DNA of 5,226 bases from Deinococcus sp. (GTDB lineage Bacteria > Deinococcota > Deinococci > Deinococcales > Deinococcaceae): positions 1 through 5,226 of the forward strand of contig NZ_JAGLBG010000125.1 in the NCBI RefSeq assembly GCF_018260405.1, given 5' to 3'. The notes below the pieces were generated by a model that had not been told where the DNA came from, searched no databases, and saw nothing but the letters and a program-made list of their open reading frames with translations. Both the position numbers and the translations under genes were made by a program. Below are positions 1-5,103 of this stretch, piece by piece. Numbering within the stretch: position 1 is the first letter of the stretch; every line of letters starts with the position of its first letter.

Positions 1-336
1 TCGTCGAAGCTGCGTGATGTCACGAGCCTGAATAGGCTCGTCATGATTTTGGCGCTGGCAACGCTCTTTCTGATCACAAAAGGCGTACAGATCGTCACAG
101 AAGGCAAACGGCGGATGGTAGACCCACCTTGGCAACGTGGGCTGAGCTATCTCAAGATTGGAGAACGGGCCATGCGCTGGGCACTCAGTCGAGGTCTCGA
201 AGTGTTTACCCACCTGGCACTGCCAGGTGGGCCAGACCCAGAACCTCTGGGAAAATCGAGCAAGCCACTGACCAGATCCAGGATGAGAGGCTGCCTTACC
301 CCATCCAGCAGACTACTCTTCTTTTCCGGTTATTAA
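1..336 (+). CDS. IS4-family transposase, C-terminal fragment (5' end outside window)
   Basis: The frame is open from base 1, before the first internal ATG at 43, so the gene begins upstream of the window. The opening residues SSKLRDVTSLNRLVMILALA match the helix that follows the YREK/catalytic-Glu region in IS4-family DDE transposases, where the usual pattern is a KLRDPERL-like stretch and then a hydrophobic LALA helix. A basic segment follows (GKRRMVDPPWQRGLSYLKIG), then a tail ending LPGGPDPEP near base 247, which I recognise from Deinococcus IS4-type transposases. The catalytic Asp residues and Glu lie outside the window. About 29 residues after PDPEP look less typical, and the last 24 bases overlap the 3' end of the convergent phosphoesterase gene. 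The true IS end may therefore lie between about 250 and 312, with the final residues read from host DNA. Whether the element is intact cannot be judged here. Confidence 0.75.
   Translation, partial: SSKLRDVTSLNRLVMILALATLFLITKGVQIVTEGKRRMVDPPWQRGLSYLKIGERAMRWALSRGLEVFTHLALPGGPDPEPLGKSSKPLTRSRMRGCLTPSSRLLFFSGY
209..231. repeat. Perfect 10-bp hairpin inside the transposase tail
   Basis: CCCACCTGGC and GCCAGGTGGG are separated by the 3-nt loop ACT. The sequence encodes part of the THLALPGG stretch. Neither strand has a T-run after the stem, so it does not look like a standard intrinsic terminator. It may be chance within coding sequence or a structural element of the IS 3' region. Confidence 0.5.
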
Positions 337-1035
337 CTGCCGCGCTTCCTTGCCGCCGTCATAGGCGTGCGTCTCGGCCCAGTTCGCTGCTGAGTCGACA
401 TCGTAAGCCACCCGTCTAAACGTCACGTTCCACAAGTCGCCTTCACCTTCTAGCAGCACCCAACGGGCCAGCGGCGAACCGTCTTTCTGGCGGCTGACCG
501 CGCCGCAGTTCACCACCGTCAGGGGGCCAATCTGCCGGACATGTTCCAGGTGCGAGTGGCCTACGATGACCACGCGGGCCTCCCCCACGTCACCCAGACG
601 CTGCATGACCAGTTCGTCGCTGGCCCAGGTTTTGCTGCCGCGCAGCAGGTATTCCCAGGGGTCGGTCGGCGTGCCGTGTCCGGCCAGCACTTTTCCGCCT
701 CCCAGGGTCGCGCCGGTGGGCAGATTCGTCACGTAGTGCCCCGCCCCTTGTGGCAAGACCGAGTGCAGCCACTCCAGCATCCCGCGTTTTTTGGTCTCTG
801 GGGTCAGCGTTTCGCCCAGTCGCTCGTCGGTATTGCCACGGATTTCCTTGACAGCGTACTGTTCCCTGATTCGCTGCTGGAGTTCCCAGGCCCTCGCCGG
901 GTCTGCCCCGCCAAAGAGCTGGTCACCCAGATTGACCCATTCGTCAGGCTGGTGAGCTTCCATGTCTCTGATTACCGCTTCCAGCGCGTAGCCGTTGCCG
1001 TGTACATCTCCAAAAACAGCGATTCTTCCTGCCAT
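313..1035 (-). CDS. Calcineurin-like metallophosphoesterase, third gene of the ars operon
   Basis: This 240-residue cytoplasmic protein has no signal peptide or membrane segment. The metallophosphoesterase motifs appear in order: GDVHGN with metal ligands D10 and H12, NLGDQ with D38, GNTDE with N68, AGHG with H120, and GHSH with H160 and H162. This is a full dinuclear-metal site, so the enzyme is probably active as a phosphomonoesterase or phosphodiesterase. The length and the compact form resemble the YfcE/PF12850-type branch. The start is set by a strong Shine-Dalgarno, TAAAGGAG at 1050-1043, 7 nt before the ATG. That signal overlaps the arsB stop codon, and only 12 nt separate the genes, so co-translation in the ars operon is very likely. 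The substrate is unknown. A role in arsenic metabolism is inferred from position only; a general nucleotide or protein phosphatase is the alternative. Its 3' end overlaps the convergent transposase tail by 24 bp. Confidence 0.9.
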   Translation of the reverse strand: MAGRIAVFGDVHGNGYALEAVIRDMEAHQPDEWVNLGDQLFGGADPARAWELQQRIREQYAVKEIRGNTDERLGETLTPETKKRGMLEWLHSVLPQGAGHYVTNLPTGATLGGGKVLAGHGTPTDPWEYLLRGSKTWASDELVMQRLGDVGEARVVIVGHSHLEHVRQIGPLTVVNCGAVSRQKDGSPLARWVLLEGEGDLWNVTFRRVAYDVDSAANWAETHAYDGGKEARQLITGKEE

Positions 1036-1042
1036 AGTGATG

Positions 1043-1050
1043 CTCCTTTA
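1043..1050 (-). promoter_or_regulatory. Shine-Dalgarno of the metallophosphoesterase, overlapping the arsB stop
   Basis: The minus strand reads TAAAGGAG, where TAA is the arsB stop and AAAGGAG is a near-consensus ribosome binding site. It lies 7 nt before the phosphoesterase ATG. It fixes that start and ties translation of the two genes together. Confidence 0.85.
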
Positions 1051-2349
1051 CAGCGAGAGGCGAAAGGCGAGGGCGCACAGAGTAACCAGAAGTACCGGAA
1101 GAGTCAAAACAATGCCCACCTTGAAGTACTGACCCCAGCCGATACGGACGCCTTTGAGCGAAAGAACGTGCAGCCACAGCAGGGTGGCAAGGCTGCCGAT
1201 AGGGGTAATTTTGGGGCCGAGGTCGTTACCCACCACGTTGGCGTAAATCATGCCCTGCCTGACCAGCCCGGTAGCGGCACTGTCGGCAATGGCAATATTG
1301 CCAATCAGGACGCTGGGCATGTTGTTCATCACGCTGGAAACCAGCGCCATCACGAACCCCGTGCCGATAGTGCCCGTCCAGAGCCCCCCAGCAGCCAGGT
1401 GATTAAGGAGGCCCGTGAGGGAATTGGTCAATCCGGCGTTGCGTAGTCCATAAACCACCAGATACATTCCCAGCGAAAAAATCACGATTTGCCAGGGTGC
1501 CCCGGCCAGCACTTTCTTGGTGCTGATGACCTGCCCCCTTGCCGCGACGAAGTAGAGCAGCGCCGCGCCAATCACTGCTATCAGGCTGACCGGGACTCCC
1601 AGTGGCCCAGCGGCAAAATAGCCCACCAGTAACACGCCCAGAACCACAAACCCCGTTCTGAAGACCTGTGGGTCACGGATGGCGGTTTCCGGCGCTTCGA
1701 GCCGTGAGAGTTCGTAGATGTGGGGCAAGTCCCGGCGAAACAGCAGGTACAGCGTCCCCAGGCTGGCCAGAATAGAAACCACATCGACCGGAACCATCAC
1801 TGAGGCATACTCCCCGAATCCCAGCTTGAAGAAGTCGGCGGTCACGATGTTCACCAGGTTGGAAATGATGAGCGGCAGGCTGGACGAATCCGCGATGAAA
1901 CCCGTCGCCAGAATGAAGGCCAGTGTGGTGGCAGACGAAAAGCCCAGCGCCGTGAGCATTGCCAGCACAATCGGGGTCAGAATCAGGGCCGTGCCGTCGT
2001 TGGCAAACAGCGCCGAGACTGCGGCCCCCAGCAGCACCACCAGGGCAAAGAGTTTATGGCCGTTGCCTGCGCCCCAGCGAGCCACATGCAGCGCGGCCCA
2101 CCTAAAAAAGCCTGCCTCGTCCAGCAGCAGGGAAATGATGATGAGCGCGACGAAGGTGGCGGTTGCGTTCCAGATGATGTGCCAGACGGTTGAAATATCG
2201 CTGACATGCACCACACCCGTCAGCAGGGCCAGAAGCGCCCCGAATACGGCGCTGTAACCGATGCCCAGGCCGCCCGGCTGCCACCTGAACTTGGGCTGCC
2301 AGATAACCAGCACGAGAGTCAGCAGAAAAATGACGGCGGCGAGCAGCAT
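1048..2349 (-). CDS. arsB: Arsenite efflux permease ArsB
   Basis: This 433-residue, very hydrophobic inner-membrane protein closely resembles enterobacterial ArsB along its whole length (E. coli ArsB has 429 residues and 12 membrane spans). Recognisable blocks are NATATF at 61-66, LLLDEAGFF at 74-82, ALFANDGTALILTP at 113-126, SLPLIISNLVNIV at 157-169, EYASVMVPVD at 180-189, GAPWQIVIFSLGMYLVVYGL at 283-302, MNNMPSVL at 341-348 and GPKITPIGSLATLLWLH at 378-394. The hydrophilic loop at about 205-232 is cytoplasmic in the family. ArsB exports arsenite or antimonite by proton antiport and can also pair with the ATPase ArsA; no arsA is seen here. The ATG shares its A with the arsC TAA stop (TAATG), implying translational coupling, and no separate ribosome binding site is evident. 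Near residues 18-26 there is a short in-frame insertion relative to E. coli, with WQP occurring twice. Confidence 0.97.
   Translation of the reverse strand: MLLAAVIFLLTLVLVIWQPKFRWQPGGLGIGYSAVFGALLALLTGVVHVSDISTVWHIIWNATATFVALIIISLLLDEAGFFRWAALHVARWGAGNGHKLFALVVLLGAAVSALFANDGTALILTPIVLAMLTALGFSSATTLAFILATGFIADSSSLPLIISNLVNIVTADFFKLGFGEYASVMVPVDVVSILASLGTLYLLFRRDLPHIYELSRLEAPETAIRDPQVFRTGFVVLGVLLVGYFAAGPLGVPVSLIAVIGAALLYFVAARGQVISTKKVLAGAPWQIVIFSLGMYLVVYGLRNAGLTNSLTGLLNHLAAGGLWTGTIGTGFVMALVSSVMNNMPSVLIGNIAIADSAATGLVRQGMIYANVVGNDLGPKITPIGSLATLLWLHVLSLKGVRIGWGQYFKVGIVLTLPVLLVTLCALAFRLSL
2276..2301. repeat. 8-bp direct repeat GGCTGCCA inside arsB
   Basis: GGCTGCCA occurs at 2276-2283 and 2294-2301, exactly 18 bp apart. 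On the coding strand these are two TGGCAGCC units encoding the two WQP motifs of ArsB near residues 18 and 23. The spacing is a multiple of three, so the frame is kept. It coincides with the roughly 6-residue excess over E. coli ArsB as I recall that sequence, which suggests a small in-frame duplication followed by divergence. Confidence 0.5.
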
Positions 2350-2810
2350 TACTGGGCTTTTACAGCGGGGCTGTCAGCGTAAGTGGCTGGAGCAGCTTCA
2401 CCTTTTGCCAGCGCCTCCACGAAAGCCTCAAACTGCACCTTCATCTGGTCACGCACTTCACGCCACTTTTCCAGACTGCCGCCCGATGGGTCGGTGAAAG
2501 GATAATGGCGGCGCTTAGTCTTTCCGGGGTAAACCGGGCAGGCATCATTGGCACTGTCACAGACGGTAATAACGTAAGCGAAGTTCTGAGCGTCAGGCAG
2601 GTCATGCAGGGTTTTAGAGGTGTGAGCTGAAAGGTCAATTCCCAACTCCTGCATCACCGTTCTGGCCTCCTCCTTGACATAGGTGGCTTCAGTACCTGCC
2701 GAATGAACCTCCAGCGCTAAGCCAGCACGGCGAGCGGCCTCACGGGTCAGGCCCTCGGCCATCTGCGAACGGGCTGAATTATGAGTGCAGAGAATCAGAA
2801 CACGCTTCAT
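2349..2810 (-). CDS. arsC: Thioredoxin-coupled arsenate reductase (LMW-PTP fold)
   Basis: This 153-residue cytoplasmic enzyme reduces arsenate to arsenite. The N-terminal phosphatase-type P-loop is CTHNSARS (C8 to S15), with nucleophile C8 and R14. A second redox segment, VCDSANDACP, places C84 and C91 seven residues apart, as C82 and C89 are in the S. aureus pI258 enzyme. FTDPSG supplies the general-acid Asp, D107. The C8/C84/C91 triad indicates the thioredoxin-recycled class rather than the glutaredoxin-dependent E. coli plasmid type. The extra P-loop cysteine of pI258 ArsC (C15) is Ala here. The C-terminal tail is longer than in the 131-residue pI258 protein. An upstream in-frame ATG at 2822 would add MIEP. 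I prefer the ATG at 2810 because the -10 box covers the upstream ATG and ends 7 nt before this one, predicting a leaderless message. It is first in the operon, with arsB following in a TAATG overlap. Confidence 0.95.
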   Translation of the reverse strand: MKRVLILCTHNSARSQMAEGLTREAARRAGLALEVHSAGTEATYVKEEARTVMQELGIDLSAHTSKTLHDLPDAQNFAYVITVCDSANDACPVYPGKTKRRHYPFTDPSGGSLEKWREVRDQMKVQFEAFVEALAKGEAAPATYADSPAVKAQ

Positions 2811-2814
2811 AGGT

Positions 2815-2835
2815 TCAATCATATCGATAGATTGA
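2815..2835. promoter_or_regulatory. Putative ArsR-type operator, inverted repeat over the ars promoter
   Basis: TCAATC and GATTGA form perfect 6-bp arms separated by 9 bp, and the inner palindrome TATCGATA lies at 2822-2829. The repeat covers the -10 box and most of the spacer, so bound protein would block RNA polymerase. ArsR/SmtB repressors bind AT-rich imperfect inverted repeats of this general kind at ars promoters. The repressor itself is not encoded in the window, so its identity is inference. Confidence 0.55.
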
Positions 2836-2845
2836 GTTTTGTCAA
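2818..2845 (-). promoter_or_regulatory. ars operon promoter (TTGACA-N16-TATGAT)
   Basis: On the minus strand the -35 box TTGACA (2845-2840, six of six to consensus) is followed after 16 nt by the -10 box TATGAT (2823-2818, five of six). Only 7 nt lie between the -10 box and the ATG at 2810. Transcription should therefore start on or next to the start codon, giving a leaderless or nearly leaderless arsC mRNA. No Shine-Dalgarno precedes either possible arsC start, which agrees with this. Confidence 0.75.
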
Positions 2846-2887
2846 TATAAAGCGCCTAGTTAGGTTTCTCAGAACTGGCTGGAATCT

Positions 2888-2950
2888 GACATCTGTTTGG
2901 TTGGCTGCCCCGGAAGGACGCCGCCGGGTCGCCAGACATCTCTTGGCTAC
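2888..2950. repeat. Imperfect direct repeat around a hairpin
   Basis: GACATCT is followed by TTGGCT in two places: 2888-2894 with 2901-2906, and 2935-2941 with 2943-2948. The two copies flank the hairpin at 2903-2933. They may be a partial duplication within this intergenic DNA. Confidence 0.35.
2903..2933. repeat. GC-rich hairpin upstream of the ars promoter
   Basis: CCCGG at 2909-2913 pairs with CCGGG at 2924-2928 around a 10-nt loop, and GGC at 2903-2905 pairs with GCC at 2931-2933 across a small internal loop. No T-run follows. Its function is unknown. Confidence 0.35.
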
Positions 2951-2956
2951 AGTTAG

Positions 2957-2985
2957 GCGGGTCTGGGAAAAGTGCCCAAACCCGC
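2957..2985 (-). terminator. Candidate katA-side terminator hairpin
   Basis: On the minus strand GCGGGTTTGGG pairs with CCCAGACCCGC around a 7-nt loop. The stem is 11 bp with one G-U pair in minus-strand RNA. In plus-strand RNA the same position would be a C-A mismatch, which suggests the structure serves minus-strand transcription, the direction of katA. No proper U-run follows, so it is not a classical intrinsic terminator. It also insulates the ars promoter from katA read-through if it works. Confidence 0.4.
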
Positions 2986-3019
2986 TTTGTGGCGTAGCTC
3001 TAAAATTCGGGTTCAGGTT

Positions 3020-3038
3020 GAACGGTTGTACTCCGTTC
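3020..3038. repeat. 6-bp perfect hairpin downstream of katA
   Basis: GAACGG at 3020-3025 and CCGTTC at 3033-3038 are separated by a 7-nt loop. The hairpin sits directly next to the one at 3039-3073, so the two could stack in a katA 3' untranslated region. Confidence 0.4.
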
Positions 3039-3073
3039 GGGGGAGAGGTGTGCCATAACGCACTCTCTACCCC
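3039..3073 (-). terminator. Imperfect hairpin just after the katA stop
   Basis: On the minus strand, 8 nt after the katA stop codon, GGGGTAGAGAGTG pairs with CACCTCTCCCC around a 10-nt loop. It forms 11 base pairs with one bulge and one mismatch. The position fits a transcription end or mRNA-stabilising structure. The lack of a following U-run leaves termination uncertain. Confidence 0.4.
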
Positions 3074-3081
3074 GCAGGGAC

Positions 3082-4698
3082 TTACTTCTCCTGAATCTGA
3101 TGGCCGACCAGTTCGCCGCTTACCTTCATATCGCCGCCAGCAGCGTGGGTGTGAAGCTCTCCCAGAATCTGCTCGATGCCGGGTTCAGGCTCGGCCTTGG
3201 CTTTCGCCAGTTCCTCGCGCACGCCCGCGCCCAGGCGGGGGTCGACCTTGTCCAGCATCTTGCAGTATTCGTCCTGAATAAACTGTGGCACCGGGGCCAG
3301 GGCGCGGCCGTAGTTGCCGTGTATGCGCTGCTGCTCGTCGGACTGCATGATGCGGTACAGCGCTCCGGGCTGGCCGAAGTAGTCTTCGTCGGTTTCGGGG
3401 TAGCTGTCGAAGCGGTCAGCGGCGCCACTAAGCATCAGCGGCGGCTCTTTCAGGCTGTCGTCGGCAGCGGGGCCACCAAAGGAGTTGGGTTCGTAGGTGG
3501 GGCCAGCGTCGTCGTTAAACTGGCGCAGGAAGCCGTCCTGCTGGTAGTTGCTCACGGGCACGGCGGCGCGGTTCACGGGCAACTGGGCGTAGTTCGCGCC
3601 AATGCGGTAGCGGTGCGCGTCGGCGTAGCTCATGATGCGGGCTTGCAGCATCTTGTCGGGGCTGGCCCCGAAGCCGCGCGGCATGTTGCTGGGTTCAAAG
3701 GCGGCCTGCTCAATTTCGGCAAAGAAGTTCTTGGGGTTCTCGTTCAGCTCGAACTCGCCCACTTCCATCAGCGGGAAGTCCTTGTGAGGCCAGATTTTGG
3801 TGATGTCGAAGGGGTGGATGTGGTAAGTCTCCGCCTGTTCCTCGGTCATCACCTGAATGCTGACCTTCCACTTGGGGAATTCCCCGCGCTGAATGGCGTC
3901 GAACAAATCCTGGCGGGCGTAGTCGGGGTTCTTGCCCGCGATTTCGGTGGCTTCCTGTTCAGTCAGGTTCTGCACGCCCTGCTGGGTGTGGAAGTGCCAC
4001 TTGACGTACACGCGCTCGCCTTTTTCGTTCCAGAGGCTGTAGGTGTGACTGCCGTAGCCGTTCATGTGGCGGAAGCTGCGGGGAATGCCCCGGTCACCGA
4101 ACATGTACAGCACCTGGTGCATGGCTTCTTTCTTGTGAATCCAGAAGTCGAACTGCATGGTGTTGCTGCGGCGGCCCGTGGCGGCGTGGCGCTTCTGACT
4201 GTGGATGAAGTCGGGGAACTTGCTGCCGTCGCGGATAAAGAACACGGGCGTGTTGTTGCCCACCAGGTCCCAGTTGCCATCCTCGGTGTAGAACTTCAGC
4301 GCGAAGCCGCGCGGATCGCGCACGGTATCAGCAAAGCCCTGCTCACCCGCCACGGTGCTGAAACGGGCCAGCATGCGGCACTCGTTGCCTTCCTTCTGGA
4401 AGATTTTGGCGGCGGTCAGTTCGGGGATAGCGCGGGTCACGCGGAAGGTGCCGAACGCGCCGCTGCCGTTGGCGTGAACCACGCGCTCGGGAACGCGTTC
4501 ACGGTTGAAGTGGGCCAGCTTTTCCAACAGGTGATGGTCCTGCAACAGCACGGGGCCGCGCGGGCCAGCGGTTATGCTGTTCTGGTTGTCGGCCACCGGC
4601 ACGCCGAAATCGTTGGTCAGGGTGCTCTGGGGCGCTTTAGGCTCCTTGAGGTTGCTAGGTTCAGTGGGGGCAAAGCTAGGCTTTTTCTCGTCCGGCAT
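3082..4698 (-). CDS. katA: Monofunctional haem catalase
   Basis: This 538-residue cytoplasmic enzyme converts H2O2 to water and oxygen. The active-site His is H75 in RERVPERVVHANGSGAFG, the distal Asn is N148 in VGNNTPVFFIRD, and the haem-ligand Tyr is Y358 with R354 in RIMSYADAHRYRIG. Other conserved blocks are ARFSTVAGE at 111-119, DPRGFALKFYTEDGNWDLVG at 128-147 and FRHMNGYGSHTY at 209-220. The length and the C-terminal region (YEPNSFGGP, EPPL, DYFGQPGALYR) place it with small-subunit clade-3 catalases, slightly extended at both ends, rather than the roughly 750-residue HPII type. An AAGGAG ribosome binding site lies 6 nt before the ATG. It is about 270 bp upstream of arsC on the same strand but separated by hairpins and the ars promoter, so it is probably its own transcription unit. 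I saw no convincing promoter or OxyR/PerR box upstream. D. radiodurans has a similar-sized catalase, which supports the host guess. Confidence 0.97.
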   Translation of the reverse strand: MPDEKKPSFAPTEPSNLKEPKAPQSTLTNDFGVPVADNQNSITAGPRGPVLLQDHHLLEKLAHFNRERVPERVVHANGSGAFGTFRVTRAIPELTAAKIFQKEGNECRMLARFSTVAGEQGFADTVRDPRGFALKFYTEDGNWDLVGNNTPVFFIRDGSKFPDFIHSQKRHAATGRRSNTMQFDFWIHKKEAMHQVLYMFGDRGIPRSFRHMNGYGSHTYSLWNEKGERVYVKWHFHTQQGVQNLTEQEATEIAGKNPDYARQDLFDAIQRGEFPKWKVSIQVMTEEQAETYHIHPFDITKIWPHKDFPLMEVGEFELNENPKNFFAEIEQAAFEPSNMPRGFGASPDKMLQARIMSYADAHRYRIGANYAQLPVNRAAVPVSNYQQDGFLRQFNDDAGPTYEPNSFGGPAADDSLKEPPLMLSGAADRFDSYPETDEDYFGQPGALYRIMQSDEQQRIHGNYGRALAPVPQFIQDEYCKMLDKVDPRLGAGVREELAKAKAEPEPGIEQILGELHTHAAGGDMKVSGELVGHQIQEK

Positions 4699-4703
4699 GG
4701 TGA

Positions 4704-4710
4704 TCTCCTT
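4704..4710 (-). promoter_or_regulatory. katA Shine-Dalgarno
   Basis: The minus strand reads AAGGAGA, ending 5 nt before the ATG at 4698. It confirms the start giving MPDEKK. Unlike arsC, katA is thus translated from a message with a leader. Confidence 0.85.
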
Positions 4711-4795
4711 GGGTGATATGGTTTTACAGCGCCATACTACTACAATTGAGAAGGGTTCCCATTAAGACTTTTTCTCATAGAGTTCTCTAGGGCAC

Positions 4796-4854
4796 AAAAG
4801 CAGTGAGGAAGTGTCTGAACCTCGCTTGCTCAGGAAAGGTTCTCGACTGCTTTT
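4796..4854. repeat. Long hairpin with 9-bp outer stem, possible bidirectional terminator
   Basis: AAAAGCAGT at 4796-4804 is the exact reverse complement of ACTGCTTTT at 4846-4854. Inside it GAACCT at 4817-4822 pairs with AGGTTC at 4837-4842, or alternatively GAG at 4805-4807 with CTC at 4842-4844. The outer arms end in TTTT on either strand, so it could end transcription both ways and shield katA. A palindromic mobile-element relic is the alternative. Confidence 0.5.
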
Positions 4855-4964
4855 CTGAGGGCGTCCAATCCCCGGCTAGGCTGGAACTACGCCCGACACC
4901 ACTGAAATGGGAGCGTTCGAGGCTTATCCCCGGACGTGTCAAAAGAGTTCCCACTCGAAAGTTT

Positions 4965-5045
4965 CGTCTGTCAGACGGACTGCGCTCCATTCCACCACAG
5001 TCGGGAAGGCCGCCGCCTGCGGCTCCACACCGCCCAGTCCGTCTG
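4965..5045. repeat. Nested inverted repeats sharing CAGACG
   Basis: CGTCTG-T-CAGACG at 4965-4977 is a 13-nt palindrome. Its right arm also begins CAGACGGACTG (4972-4982), the exact reverse complement of CAGTCCGTCTG at 5035-5045, an 11-bp pair with a further GC/GC match inside. Within the roughly 50-nt loop GCCGC and GCGGC, near 5013-5024, form another short stem. The arms can thus fold in two mutually exclusive ways. It resembles dispersed structured intergenic repeats known in Deinococcus, but family membership is not shown. Confidence 0.5.
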
Positions 5046-5070
5046 TTGTTCCTCCTCGCATCCGCTCGGA

Positions 5071-5095
5071 TTGATTCGGGATTGCACCGAATCAA
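5071..5095. repeat. Perfect 9-bp hairpin before the transposase-like frame
   Basis: TTGATTCGG at 5071-5079 pairs exactly with CCGAATCAA at 5087-5095 around a 7-nt loop. It lies just upstream of the zinc-ribbon frame. It could be a terminator for incoming transcripts, an element end, or part of the repeat cluster to its left. Confidence 0.55.
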
Positions 5096-5103
5096 CCGGC
5101 AGT

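Larger units (their letters stand above)
4711..5100. other. Gene-poor, structured region upstream of katA
   Basis: About 390 bp contain no reading frame with recognisable protein features. The open frames present on both strands give low-complexity, Pro/Arg/Ser-rich translations typical of shadows in GC-rich DNA. The first 90 bp next to katA are more AT-rich and should hold the katA promoter, but no -35/-10 pair stands out; TTCTCA-N18-TGTAAA on the minus strand is the best and is weak. The rest carries at least three sizeable inverted repeats, listed separately. Such arrays resemble intergenic repeat families or the remains of a small mobile element. Confidence 0.5.

Noticed and set aside
541..1446. 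301-codon plus-strand frame across the phosphoesterase and the arsB end
   Set aside because: It spans two well-supported minus-strand genes in antisense, and its Gln/His/Arg-rich translation shows no domain.
2811..2822. Upstream ATG giving ArsC four extra residues (MIEP)
   Set aside because: It lies inside the predicted -10 box and has no Shine-Dalgarno; the ATG at 2810 fits the promoter and the usual N-terminus of the family.
2986..3060. tRNA-like stretch (GTAGCTC ... GGGTTC)
   Set aside because: The D-arm has no matching GAGC, no acceptor stem closes, and the GGTTC is not in a T-arm; it is chance similarity within hairpin-rich DNA.
3100..4716. 538-codon open frame on the plus strand opposite katA
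   Set aside because: It lies antisense to a catalase with every catalytic residue. Its translation is a Val/Ala/Gly/His-rich string with no family features, as expected from the reverse complement of GC-rich coding sequence.
4718..4760. OxyR- or PerR-type operator or a clear promoter for katA
   Set aside because: TAGTAGTAT and TGTAAA resemble -10 boxes, but no good -35 partner or recognisable peroxide-regulator palindrome was found.
4787..5095. 102-codon minus-strand frame upstream of katA
   Set aside because: It has no recognisable domain or ribosome binding site, and it begins inside the 5071-5095 hairpin; it is best treated as a shadow in structured non-coding DNA.
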